From NCBI GenBank assembly GCA_027257055.1, contig JAPVLO010000153.1:3410001-3474000 (forward strand): a DNA stretch of 64,000 nucleotides, given 5' to 3'. The stretch comes from Cephalopachus bancanus (lineage: Eukaryota > Chordata > Mammalia > Primates > Tarsiidae). The notes below the pieces were generated by a model, which was not told where the DNA came from, made no database searches, and saw only the letters and a program-made list of their open reading frames with translations. The translations under genes and the position numbers were made by a program. Each line of letters starts with the position of its first letter. Position 1 is the first letter of the stretch. Of this stretch, positions 47,261-60,147 are shown in pieces.

Positions 47261-48030
47261 AATGATTTCTAGCACTGGTGAATTCTGTAGCTAAGCAGTA
47301 TCATCAATTTGCCTCAGCTTTCTTCACCTCTTTTGGATTCCCCTTGGGTTTGCCATAGCTATAAACATCATGTCCTCACATAACTACATTAAAAAATAGG
47401 CACTGAGGAGGACGCCTTCTCCATTGTCTCCTTCTTTATTTCAGAGAAAGAAAAATCTTCTAAAACCTATCAAACCTCCCCTCACATCTCATTGGCCAGA
47501 ACTGTCTTATGTGCCCTATTCTAAACCAATCATAGGTGAGTAGGTGGGATTGTCCAAACTGGCTTAAACCATTTATCTCTTGGGCTAGACGAGAACTCCC
47601 CTCTCAGAGTCCTTTGCCATCAGACAGGTGAACAGAACCAGGGTTTTGTTGGCACGGTAGTGGAGATTAGCTGTTGGCTAGGAAACCAAAGTGACTGCCA
47701 AAATTTAAAGGCATTATACAGGTCGTATTTTTTTTAAATACACTGTATGAAAAGCTTAGGGGATCTTTAAATGAGTAAGAACAAGTTCCTATCCTACAGA
47801 TCTTAAAATCCAACCCAAGAAAACCACAGAGCAAACAAGCTTCACTGAAAGAAGCAGGTTTTATTTTACGAATATGTCTTCCCTGTGAATTTGGATTCCT
47901 ACAATTTCCAAAGAAATGGTCAGGATCATGGATGTATAATGTGTTTACCTCCTAATCAATCAGTTTTGCAACAATATAAAAAGCAGCGAATGAGTGGCAT
48001 GCTATCCCCGTGACAAATAACTTCCAGTTT
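47261..48030. other. Non-coding sequence, no gene
   Basis: May include more of the inverted repeat copy, but I cannot align it by eye. Confidence 0.4.
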
Positions 48031-48047
48031 GTAAAACTCATATTCTT

Positions 48048-48342
48048 TTTTTTTTTTTTTTTTTTGAGTTGGAGTCTTACTCCGTCACCCAGACTGGAGT
48101 GCAGTGGCCACTCCCGGCCACTGCAGCCTTGACCTGCTGGGCTCCAGCGATCCTTCCGCCTCAGCCTTCCGAGCAGCTGGAACTACAGGCATGCGCCACC
48201 ACGCCTGGCTAATTTTTGGTTTATTGTAGAGATGAGGTCTCACAAGTTGCCCAGGCGGGTCTTGGACCTGCAGGCTCAGGCAATCCACTCACCTCGGCCT
48301 CCCGAAGCTCTGGGATTACAGGCTGAGCCACCAAGTCCCGCC
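48048..48342 (-). mobile_element. Alu SINE, minus strand
   Basis: Poly-T, full inverted dimer, ending ccaccaagtcccgcc. Imperfect TSD aaaactcatattctt (48033-48047) and aaaactgttattctt (48343-48357). Confidence 0.95.
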
Positions 48343-48644
48343 AAAACTGTTATTCTTAATTGCCAAAGATTTAAGAAAAAGTTGATATCTTCACTTTCTC
48401 TGTATAGGGGTTTATATGCACAAAAATCTGTGATATGCAGTTCGGTAAGGACCCACCTCTACACACCACAGGACTTTCCAGCCTCCTCACACGACAGTGG
48501 GAGTAATTGAATCCAGGGGTTAATCTCATCTTTCACTTGTGAGAACTGTTGACAGATATGGTTCAGGATTACAAAGAACAGACGGCGAGACACGTGTTCA
48601 GGAATTTATACACTGCATAACTGTTCTGTAAAGAACAGATCAGA

Positions 48645-49015
48645 TTGCTTTGGGGATCCCCTTTGCCTTCTTTCCTTTTTCTCCACTTTCTATTGCCTCT
48701 GTGTCTTTGAATCTCATTTTCAATCCTGAAACAAATCCCACTCGGTCATGTTGCATAATCTTTTTAATATGCTGTGTGATTTGGTTTGCTAATATTTTGT
48801 TGAGGAAAGTTGCATGTATATTCATAAGAGATATTTGTTTGTAGCTTTATTTTATTGTGATGTCTTTGGATCTAGTATGAGAATAATGATGGCTTCACAG
48901 AATAAGTTAGGAAGTGCTCTCTTCTATTTTTTTAAAGAATTTGAGAAGGATTAGTGTTAATACTTTAAAATTTGGTATAATTTTCATCAACAAATCCATC
49001 CGGTTCTGAGTTTAA
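48645..49015 (-). mobile_element. Old L1 ORF2 fragment, minus strand
   Basis: Minus-strand frame 48640-48825 includes FLNKILANQITQHIKKIM and HDRVGFVSG, the L1 reverse-transcriptase region. It continues with inverted ORF2 words (gaatttgagaaggattagtg) to about 49015. Confidence 0.85.
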
Positions 49016-50029
49016 AGAACAAAAAAGAAAAGAAAACTCTGTCATGCTATTAGTTTTTAATGCTTATCATATTTTATGACAGCCTCAGTTGTTTGCTTCC
49101 CATAGTTATGCTATTTTTTTCCCCCAGACAGAGTCAACTGGCAGCTTTTGCAGATTCCTTTGCACATAAATGATACCACAACACCAAAGGTCGAGTGACA
49201 ACTAGCAAATTCTACACCTCAGCAAATTCTGCCAGCAAGATACAGCATTGCCAACTGCTTTTTCTTCTCCTTAAGGAAAAAAGCAGAAAGGATAGAATGA
49301 CAAGAAAACATACTTATTATAGCAAAGAGATAGGCTTTACAGCTTTCTATGATTTTAAATGCTTGGTTGACTCTATAACAGCCCCCTCAGACTAATTACT
49401 TGCCATGATGTCAAGGAGATCTTGGACACTAATGTCAGAACTATTAGCATGACTAACTCATAGTCCCAAAGCTTCAGACATCAGCCATGGAGAGGAACTG
49501 AGCAGACAAAGGATAAGTAATAAATAATGAGAAACACGTTGCAAAATTCTCTATAAAATTATGTGTCTGATTTTTCTTACGTCCACAATACTAGTAAATG
49601 AAGTTATGCAGTTTCATTAAATTATCTAGACGTCATTTAAGAAAAAAAGGAAAACAACTTTAGTATAATTTCAAATGTCTCCTTCATGCAGACACAACCA
49701 TGCTTAAGGAGTGCTGCTGTGAAAAGATTTCTCCTATTTCTGCTGTCGACTCAACCTGTGGAGCCATTTCTTCCCCGCCTTTGATAAGCTTTTGAAAAGA
49801 GATTTTACACTTCCTCATATTCTCCTCTTTCTCACAGTAATCTGATTTCTGCCCCATCAATTATTTTAACCATTTCTCAAAGTCCAATGCCCTCTTTTCC
49901 GATGAGCTGTTTGAAATATTTGTTCATCTTGTTCCATTCCTTGTTGTTCACAGGCTTGTAAGGCATTACAGTCACCTGAAATTTCTACTACACTTTATCA
50001 TATCATTGATTTCTCCTAAATGCAACTAT
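49016..50029. other. Non-coding sequence, no gene
   Basis: No recognised feature. Confidence 0.5.
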
Positions 50030-50600
50030 TATCCAGAAGGTTCCTAGGACTTTAACCTTTGTCTCTCTTTGTCCCATCTATTCCTGTGACCACAAATACC
50101 CACCATGTGTGCATCTATCTTTTGAACTTCACTTCTCATCTAAACAAGAGATTCACTTGTCAACTTCTAAGTTAAATCATGTGTAGACACTCCATGGTGC
50201 CTCAAAAAAGCTCCCTTTTATTCAAACCTATTCCTTCTCCTGATGTACTGCCAGTTAGTTTTCTCTTAAACCAGATTAAAACACTGGAATTATCTTTGGA
50301 CCTTCCTTCTTTTGGGCATATAAACATCCAATCGGTTGCTCAATTCTCTCCTTTCTATATCTAGTTATTTTCCTCATCAAAGTTATAGTTTTTCTTGCCA
50401 TGCTTAAGAGCAAGCTCCCATTACCTCTCTTCTAGACCATTCTAATAAGCAGTCCTCTCTTTTCAAATCCTCCTACTCATTCCTTTCCTGTAATTTTCCT
50501 AATAAACAGTTTTGACCAAGTTGTCCCTTATTCAAAGCCATCTATCACTCCATTTTCTACAGAATAAAGATCAGTGTCTGCAACACTATGCCCATAATTA
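50030..50600 (+). repeat. Probable L2 LINE fragment
   Basis: C/T-rich L2-like order: aattatctttggaccttcctt, tctagaccattctaataagca, then caaagccatctatcactcc before a tacagaataaagatcagtg run. Strongly diverged. Confidence 0.4.
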
Positions 50601-51274
50601 AAAATACTGCATTATGCACTGTAAAATTTGTTAAAAGGGTAAAGCTCATATTACGTGTTCTTTCCACAATTAAAAGAAAAAAAAGAATTGGTATTAGCTT
50701 AGTGGTTCATAATTAGAGTGTAAACTGTATAACTTAAAAAATATCCAGTGTATAATTGTTTTAACAACCTAAAGGGGCTCACCTCAGAGAAAGACAAAAT
50801 AAAATAAATTGTTTTCATTTGTATTTTTTTAAGGCAAAACTTAACTTTTAACAATGATTGTATTGCCATCTGCTGGAATGATTAGAGCACTGCATTTGAA
50901 GCATTTTTTTTTCCCCAAAAGTATGAAAAGTTTTGTGTTTGATTTTCAAAAACTTTCTCTAACTATAACTTTAGTGTTGAATTTAATAGTAGATGTTAGT
51001 TTCATGTAAGAATGACCTTTGATTTGAAAGCACACAAAATTACATTTACTAAGTGGTGTAGCCTTTGCTTATAAGAGACTGTGGGTGCTTTGCTATTTAT
51101 TACTGAAATGAGATGTCATTGAGCCAAAAGATGAAATGATACGTATTACGAGGAAGTAAAGTGTGTTGTCTAATGTCAGATGATGTTCAGAAAAGTCACA
51201 TTTTGTCACACTACTCAACAATTCAATTCCTTCTCACTTTTTGAGACCCAGAACTAGAACTATGTTTTTAATCA
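50601..51274. other. Non-coding sequence, no gene
   Basis: No recognised feature. A two-copy 14-bp tandem (agtctttccaaatt) at 51275-51302 ends it. Confidence 0.5.
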
Positions 51275-51302
51275 AGTCTTTCCAAATTAGTCTTTCCAAA
51301 TT

Positions 51303-51424
51303 AATTACAAATTAGGCAAAGGATATATCAATGGCAGGGAAGATATATGTATAGAAATATGCAAATGAAAACATGGTCAATATCAGTCATTAGAATAGTT
51401 AAAATCAACAAAATTGACTATAGC
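51303..51424 (+). repeat. Duplicated old-L1 segment (copy 1)
   Basis: About 120 bp (aattacaaattaggcaaagg ... aaaattgactatag) nearly repeats 52070-52193 in the same orientation, and its inverse lies at about 53515-53640. Confidence 0.85.
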
Positions 51425-52785
51425 AAAATTCCAGTGACATTTTAAAAATAGAAATTGATATGATAACTCTCAAATGTACTTAAACATGAAATCTAGAAAA
51501 AGAAAGATAAAAATGAAGTTGTAGAATGTACAGTGCCTGATACTAAGACTATAAAACCATGATAATTTATACTGTTTAAGAAACATATGTGATTTAGCTC
51601 CATGGGACAAAATAGAGTTCAGAATTCAAACCTCAAATATGTAGTCAATCAAGTTTTGACAAAAGTATCAAAATAATACCATGGGGAAAGGAAAGTGTTT
51701 TCAGCAAAGAGTGTTGGATCAATGGAATATCTATATGCAAAAATTTCTGAATCTCAACACTTATCTCACATCATACATTCTAATAAACTCAAGATAAGTC
51801 ATAGACCTAAATGTAAAACCTCAAACTAAAAAAATTCTATCAGAAAAGATACCCCAAAATGTTTGTGACCTTGAGTTACACAGATTTCTCATATAGGACA
51901 CAAAGGAAAAAAATATAGATTGACTTTTATTAAAAATATTTTATAATTTTTCTCTTTAAGAAATGATTAAGAAAATGAAGGGGCAACACTGGCTGTAAGA
52001 AAATTTTGAGGAACACATATCTGGTAAACAAACAGAAACTTGTATTCAATGTCTCAGTAGTAAGAAAATAATTACAAATTAGACAAAGGATATATCAATG
52101 GCAGGGAAAATATATGTATGGAAAAATACAAATGAAAAATTGGTCCATCACTAGTCATTAGAATAGCTAAAATCAACAAAATTGACTATAACAAGTATTT
52201 GCAAGAATGTAGGGCAAATGGAACTCATCTTTATTGATAGAAATACAAAATAATACAACCACTTTGACAGTTTTTAATTGGTAAACATCCACTTAACCAC
52301 CCAACTCTCTTTGTAGGTATTTATCCAAGGGAAATGAAAATACATCTGTATAAAGCCCTGTATACAGATATTCACAGTAGCCAAAGCCTAGAAACAATCC
52401 AAGTATCCATGAAACACTAGATGCAGTAAAAAGGAGTGCGCTGCCACCCAGAACAACATGAATGGATCTTAAATCTTTATGCTAATAATGGAATCCAGAC
52501 ACAGAAGACAACATACTGGTATGATTCCATTTACAAAAAATTTTAAAAAGAAAACTATAGTGACAAAAAGTTGATCAGTAGTCTCTAGGGGTTAGGAATC
52601 CCTAGGGTTTGGAGTGGAAACAATGGACATAGAACATATTAGAGTGATGGAAATTTTTTTAAAATTCAGATGGTGGTTAGGGTTATTCAACTGTATGCAC
52701 TTGTCTAAACTCATAAAATTGTGCCTTTAAAAATAATTAGTTGTACTGTATATAAATCATGTTTCAAAAATTGAATTAAATTTTC
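51425..52785 (+). mobile_element. Old L1 (L1M-type) 3' half, plus strand; left arm of inverted pair
   Basis: ORF2-end and 3' UTR sequence of an old L1 (atggatcttaaatctttatgct, tggtatgattccatttacaaa, aaattgtgcctttaaaaat). Segment 51425-52390 is the approximate reverse complement of 53298-54700, minus the insertion there. Confidence 0.85.
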
Positions 52786-52939
52786 CCTTGGCACAGAAGG
52801 AGTCCATTCAGTTGGTTGAGAGGCTAATAAAACATTTTTCGTTTGGTAATGTTGTTGTAAGCTTATGTGAGACTCATTGCTACCTGTTGGCGTGAGTTAC
52901 ACAGTAATTGTATTTGTAAAAATCTACTCAAGTCAATGA

Positions 52940-53110
52940 TATTAGCTAACAATTGTTAAGTGCTTACTGTATGATAGGCACTGCTTTGAGTGATTTTTAC
53001 AGTTTTGCTAATTTAATCTTCCTAATAATGCTGTGAAGGAAATAGTGCTATCTACATTTGATAGAAGAGGAAACCGTTCACAAAAAATATTAATTAACAG
53101 CTAGTAAGTG
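52940..53110 (-). repeat. MIR SINE fragment, minus strand
   Basis: taagtgcttactgtatgatagg, then tttaatcttcctaataatgct and agaagaggaaaccg: inverse of the MIR core and tail. Confidence 0.75.
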
Positions 53111-53279
53111 GAAAATTTACATTTACAAAGAAACGATTTGACTTTAGAGACCAGATTCTTAATCTGTGTATCAAAAGGCAAACACAAGAAATGTTACATG
53201 TCAATACAATGTGCTATAACTATTCTCTCAGGTGAAGGAAGGGTATATGCCAATAGTAAATTCAGGGAAGGTGAGACTT
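53111..53279. other. Spacer between inverted L1 arms
   Basis: Part of a 123-codon plus-strand frame (53108-53479) that runs into antisense L1 and is not credible as a gene. Confidence 0.5.
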
Positions 53280-53297
53280 GGCTTGGAAAACCAAGCC
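53280..53297. other. Perfect hairpin at arm boundary
   Basis: ggcttgg, aaaa, ccaagcc: a 7-bp stem with a four-base loop, exactly where similarity between the two inverted L1 arms ends. Confidence 0.7.
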
Positions 53298-56200
53298 ACT
53301 GCGAATATATGTATACAAGGCTTTATACAGACGTGTTTTTGTTTCCCTTGGATAAATACACAGGAAAGGAGTTGCTAGGATCAACACCTACAAAGAGAGT
53401 TGGGTGGTTAAGTGAATGTTTACCATTTAAAAGCTGTCAAAATGGTTGTATTATTTTGTATTTCCACCAAGAGAGATGAGTTCCACTTGACCCACATTCT
53501 TGCAAATACTTGTTATAGTCAATTTTGTTGATTTAAACTAATGACTAATGATGACCGATTTTTCATTTGTATATTTCTATACATATATCTTCCCTGCCAT
53601 TAATATATTCTTTGCCTAATTGTAATTATTTTCTTACTACTGAGAGGTTGAATACAAGTTTTTGTTTGTTTACCAGATAATGGTGTTTCTCAAAAGTTTT
53701 CTTCCAATCAGTGTTACCCTTTCATTTTCTTTTTTTTTTTTCCTACACATAGAATTCTAGGTTGATTAATTTTTTCTTTAAGTAAGTGAAAGTTTCCACT
53801 CTGTTGTCTTCTTGTTTGTATTGCTTTCAGTGAGAAATCTTATGTCATTCTTTGTTCCTCTATATGTGACATAACATTTTTCTTTGGCTGTTATAAAATT
53901 TTTCTCTTTATCACTGTTTTTATTTGTTCATTTTTTTTATTTTAAAGATGTGGGGTACAATTCAAGGTTAAGTACACAAACATTGATCATGCAGGTACCT
54001 TTGTTGATGAGATATGCCCCTCCCTCCCCTAGCAGTTTCCCTCATCTGCCAATCCCACCCCTCCTCCCCTGGTAATTTCCCACTACTGCCAATCCCTTTC
54101 TCATAGTATTATGATAATTGTTCAAGATCTGCTTTACGCTTTCATTTTCTTAATAATTTTTTGAAGAGAAAATTTTTTTTTAATTTTTAATAAAGGTCAA
54201 TCTATCTTTTTTTCCTTTGTGCCCTATCTGAGAAACCTGTGTAACTCAAGGTCACAAACATTTTGGGGTATCTTTTCTGACAGGATTTTTTTAGTTTGAG
54301 GTCTTACATTTAGGACTATGATTTATCTTGAATTTATTAGAACGTACGATGTGAGATAAGTGTTGAGATTCAATAAATTTTACATATAGATATTCCATTG
54401 ATCCAACACTCTTTGCTGAAAACACTTTCCTTTTCCCGTGGTATTATTTTGATACTTTTGTCAAAACTTAATTGACCACATATTTGAGGCTTGAATTCTG
54501 AACTCTATTTTGTCCCATGGACCTAATTCACACAGTTTTTTTAAACAGTATAAATTACTATGGTTTTATAGTCTTAGTATCAGGCACTGTACATTCTACA
54601 ACTTCATTTTTATCTTTCCTTTCAAGATTTCATGTTCAAATACATTTGAGAGCTACCATATCAATTTCTATTTTTAAAATGTCACTGGAATTTTGATTGA
54701 GAATGCATTAAATCCATGAACCAATTTGGAGAGAATTGGAAGCATAACTATTTCATCTTCTGATTCATTAATGATATTTCTACATATTTTGTTTAGATAT
54801 TTTTCAATTTACCAGCAATATTTTTAGTTTTTGTTGTCCATGTCTGAAATTGTTGTTGTTAAATTTATTCCCTAGAATCTCTTGTTCTTTGATGCTATAA
54901 TAAATGATATTTTTAATTTATATTTTTAATTGTTAGTTTATAAAACTCTAACTTTTGTATACTGATTTTACAACTTGCTACATTGCTGAACTTATTTATT
55001 AGTTCTGTATTAATTTACATGGATTCCTAAGGGTTTTCTAGGTACATGATTACATTGTCTGTAGTTTTATTTCTTTCTTTCCAATCTGTATGTCTTTCAT
55101 CTCTTTTTCTTTATGTACCGATTAGCTACCTCAGAATAACACTTAATGGAAATAGTGAGGAGGACATCCTTGTCTTTTTCTCAGTCTTAGAAAGTATTAA
55201 ACAATTCAGTATTGAGTCTGTTAACTATATGACTTTTATATGTAACCTTTTTACAATTTGACAATATTCAATTTTATTCTGAGTTTGTTAAGAATTTTTA
55301 TCATAAGACAAGTTGAATTTTGCCAAATACTTTCTCTGCATCTAGTGATTGCATTGTTTTGTATTTTCAGTAAGTCGGTATGGGAAATTATATTGATTAA
55401 TTTCCAAATATTAAAACAACATTGTTTTACTGTCATGAGCGTCACTGGTCATGATGCTTTTTTGGAAATTTTTTACTGGATTCAATTTGCTAAAATGTTG
55501 TTAAGTAATTTTGACTATCTGTTCATGAGAAAGGCACTAGAGCTTTCCTTTTCTAGAAAAGTATTGACTGATAAAAATGAGTTGGGAAATAGTCTCGCTT
55601 TTGAATTTTCTAAAAAAGTTTATGTAAAATTTTGTGATTTTTTTTACAAATATTTGATAGAATTTATGAATGAAGCTTTATGGGTCTGGAGTTTCCTGTG
55701 TAAAAAGATGATCTTAAATTATAAATTCAACTTTTCTAAATAAATTACCTGTTTCTTTTTTAATGTGCTTTGGTGATTTTTTTCCAAGGAATGGATCCAT
55801 TTCACTTTAGTTGTTGAATTTATTGGCATAAAGTTTTAAAAAGACATTTCCTTATCTTTTTAATGTCTTTAGAACCTGTAGCAATGTTTCTTTTTTCATT
55901 ACTACAATTGATCATTTATAGCTTCTCCTTTTTCTCTTTTAATTGACCAACTTAGCTAGAAGTTTATAAATTTTCTTGACTTTTCAAAAGAATAATCTTT
56001 AAGTTTATTAATTTTATCTATTTCTTGTCTATGTCATGGATGTTCTTTTCATTACTGAAGGATATTTTCACTGGACATAAAATTCTAAGTTGCGTTATTT
56101 CATTGAGCACTTTTGAAATGTGCCATTTACTTCTGGCCTCAATAGTTTCTGATGAAAAAAAATCCACAATCACTTAAATCATTGTTTCTCTGAGGAAATG

Positions 56201-56860
56201 TGCTGGGTTTTTTCTGGCTGCTTTCAAGAATAGTTTTTTGTTTCTGTTTTGTCTTTAATTTTCAGCAGTTTGATTACTATGTATTTAAGGCTGGGTATCT
56301 TTAGATTTATTTAATTTGGGATTCAGTCAGTTCTTAAAATCTCTAGTATATTTTTATCATACTTGAAAAGGTTTTAGCCATTATTTTTGCAAATTTTGTT
56401 AGCACCATATTTTTTCCTCACCTTTTATAATCTTATAACATGAATACTATAGCTTTTGTATAGTGTCCCTGAGACTATGTTATTTTTTGTCAAATTTTTT
56501 TCTCTCTGTTTTTCAGATTGGATAATTTCTATTATTTATATTCAAATGTACTGATTCTTGATTCCATAATCTCTGTTCTACTATTGAGTTTATTCAATAA
56601 GTTGTGTTGTTGTTATTGTTTTTAGATACAATAGTTTATGTTTCTAGAATTTCTGTTTGGCTCTTCTTCTTTATGCTTTTTTTTTTTTTCTGATACTTTC
56701 TGTTTTAATATTTCCTCCAAGAGTGCCTACAATTGCTAATCTGAGAATTTTTATTATAGCTGCTTTACAGTCTTTATCAGATAATTTTAAGCAGGGAAAG
56801 AAAAGAAGCTTTAACTTAGAATGGAGTTCAGAAAAGTGATTATTCCATGGGACTGACATT
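53298..56860 (-). mobile_element. Old L1 (L1M-type), minus strand; right arm of inverted pair
   Basis: Inverted ORF2 over about 53.3-56.0 kb (for example aatgcattaaatccatgaacc, tttctctgcatctagtgattg, aaaagaataatctttaagtt), then more 5' L1 sequence (ttcagcagtttgattactatg, tctagaatttctgtttggctc) to about 56860. Frames are thoroughly broken; the 161-codon plus-strand frame at 55258-55743 is antisense to ORF2 and not a gene. A younger L1 is inserted at 53732-54133. Confidence 0.85.
53732..54133 (-). mobile_element. Young L1 3' end with apparent 3' transduction
   Basis: Flanked by ctttcattttctt at 53719-53731 and 54139-54151. Inside, on the minus strand, come about 190 bp of L1 3' UTR (54133 down to about 53945), its A-tail (inverse of ttttttttattttaaag near 53930), about 185 bp of unrelated old-L1-derived sequence, then a second A-tail (poly-T at 53732-53741). 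The other inverted arm lacks the whole block, confirming an insertion. Confidence 0.8.
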
Positions 56861-57620
56861 TTAATTGCTGAGTGAAATTATTTTGGTTAAAGAAAAAGTG
56901 CCTACTGAATATGTTACTATTTGAGAATGATCAACATGGGATCTATCTTAGATTCCATTTAGAGCAGGAGAATAAATAAGAGTGTTTTCTTATTGCACCA
57001 TATAGATTACTGATAACTTTACATATCAATGACATATACATGATTTGTCATTTATTTTTCTCCCTGGTGTATTTTCTTTTTCCTTAACTTAAAATCAATG
57101 TGCTGATTGAATTTTTGTTTAAATTGGTATAGTAACATTTTCAAAGAGTGTATATGGATAGTTTACTTATTAAATCTTTGTGGGTTTGAAAATACCACAA
57201 GCCTACTCCAATTCATAAACAACATCTTGAGAACAGAATTCTAGAATCATGGGTCTTTTCACTCAAAATTCCACAATGTTGTTTCACTGTCTTCTTTCGT
57301 ACTGTGTTGCAGATAAGAAGACCAAGGGTTATCAATCTTTTCTTTGTAACCTGTTTTATCTGTCTGGAAATTTCATAAGGATTAGTCTTAATCCTACAGG
57401 TTTGTTAAGTTCTCTAAGGTGTGGCCAGGAGTGTTTCTTTTCCCATTAAACTCTTCCAGCATTCAGGTGGTCTTTATCATCTAAAAACTCAAGTTTTCAT
57501 CTAGCTCAGGGGGATTTCTCCTATTCTTTGATTTTTATTAGTTTTCTTTCTCTCCTTCAAAAAGCCTTATTATTTGGCATAACTGATTTCATGAATGTAT
57601 CCTTCCTGTCTCTTTTTTTA
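56861..57620. other. Non-coding sequence, no gene
   Basis: May contain further decayed L1; nothing clear. Confidence 0.45.
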
Positions 57621-57621
57621 A

Positions 57622-57925
57622 TTTTTAAAATTTTTTTTTATTTTTGAGTCGCAATCTCACTCTGTTGCCCAGGCTAGAATGCAGTGGCACACTCACGGCC
57701 ACCGTAGCCTCAACCTGCTGGGCTCAGGCAATCCTGCCTCAGTCTTTGAAATAGCTGGAATCACAGGCATGCACCACCACACCCAGCTAACTTTTTTGAT
57801 TTATTGTAGAGACTAGGTCTCGCTAAATTCCCCAGGCTGGTCTCGAGCTCATGGGCTCAGTCAATCCTCTTGCCTCTGGGAGAGGTGAGTGCTGGGATTA
57901 TAGGTGTGAGCCACTGTACCCGGGG
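57622..57925 (-). mobile_element. Alu SINE, older, minus strand
   Basis: Poly-T, gagtcgcaatctcactctg, full inverted dimer with several small rearrangements near its end (gcctctgggagaggtgag). Closer to older Alus. Confidence 0.92.
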
Positions 57926-58257
57926 TTCTTTTAATTTTAAATTTCCATTTTGTTTTTTTCTGTATTCTGGTATGATTTCTTAAGCTAACATTTGGGTCAC
58001 TGCCAACTCAATATTCAGCAGTATCAACACCGTTTTGCACAATCTTCACTTTTTACTTTACCTTTTTTGTTTTAAACTTACTGTTTTTGTATGTTTTTTC
58101 CTTTTTGGTCGCTATATTTAGAATTCAGCTTGATAAGGGTCACCTGTCCTCTTTAAAAAGGAGGTTCTTTCTCAGTTTGCCATTACCTACTAAAAGTACA
58201 GTATTCCATCCACACTGAATACATAGGAAGTTAGCTACATGAACTATTTATTTATAC

Positions 58258-59686
<1,429 letters not shown>

Positions 59687-59819
59687 TTGCCCCATACACA
59701 ATGTATTTTTTTCAGTCATTTAATATTTTAGCTGCAATATGCTTGTATTTTAAAAAGTACAATATTCTACATAGCCTCTTCAATTTTTTTACCCCCCTGC
59801 ACTCCCACAAGCAACTCGG

Positions 59820-59820
<1 letters not shown>

Positions 59821-59859
<39 letters not shown>

Positions 59860-60147
59860 GAGTTGGAGTTTCACTCTGTCACCCAGGCTGGAGTGCAGTG
59901 GCACGCTCATGGCCACAGCAATCTCGACCTGCTGAGTTCAGGCAATCCTTCCACTTCAGCCTTCCAAATAGCTGGAAATACAGGCGTGCACCACCATACC
60001 CAGATAATTTTTTTTTTTTAATTTATTGTAGAGATGGGGGTCTTGCCAAGTTGCCCAGGCTGGTCTCGAACCCATGGGTTCGGGCAGTCCTCTCACCTCG
60101 GCCTCCCAAATGTTGAGATTATAGGCATATACCACTAGGCCTGGCCA
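59821..60147 (-). mobile_element. Alu SINE, minus strand, with (ATT)13 tail
   Basis: The tail has become a pure ATT microsatellite (59821-59859, 13 units). Inverted dimer follows (gagttggagtttcactctg ... ccactaggcctggcc). gcattattattat on both sides looks like the TSD. Inserted just downstream of the retrocopy stop. Confidence 0.94.

Noticed and set aside
51275..51302. Two-copy 14-bp tandem repeat taken for a CRISPR-like or satellite start
   Set aside because: Only two direct copies without spacers, in A+T-rich primate DNA.
53108..53479. 123-codon plus-strand frame
   Set aside because: Crosses from spacer into inverted L1 sequence; no domain.
55258..55743. 161-codon plus-strand frame
   Set aside because: Lies antisense to old L1 ORF2; a shadow of that sequence.
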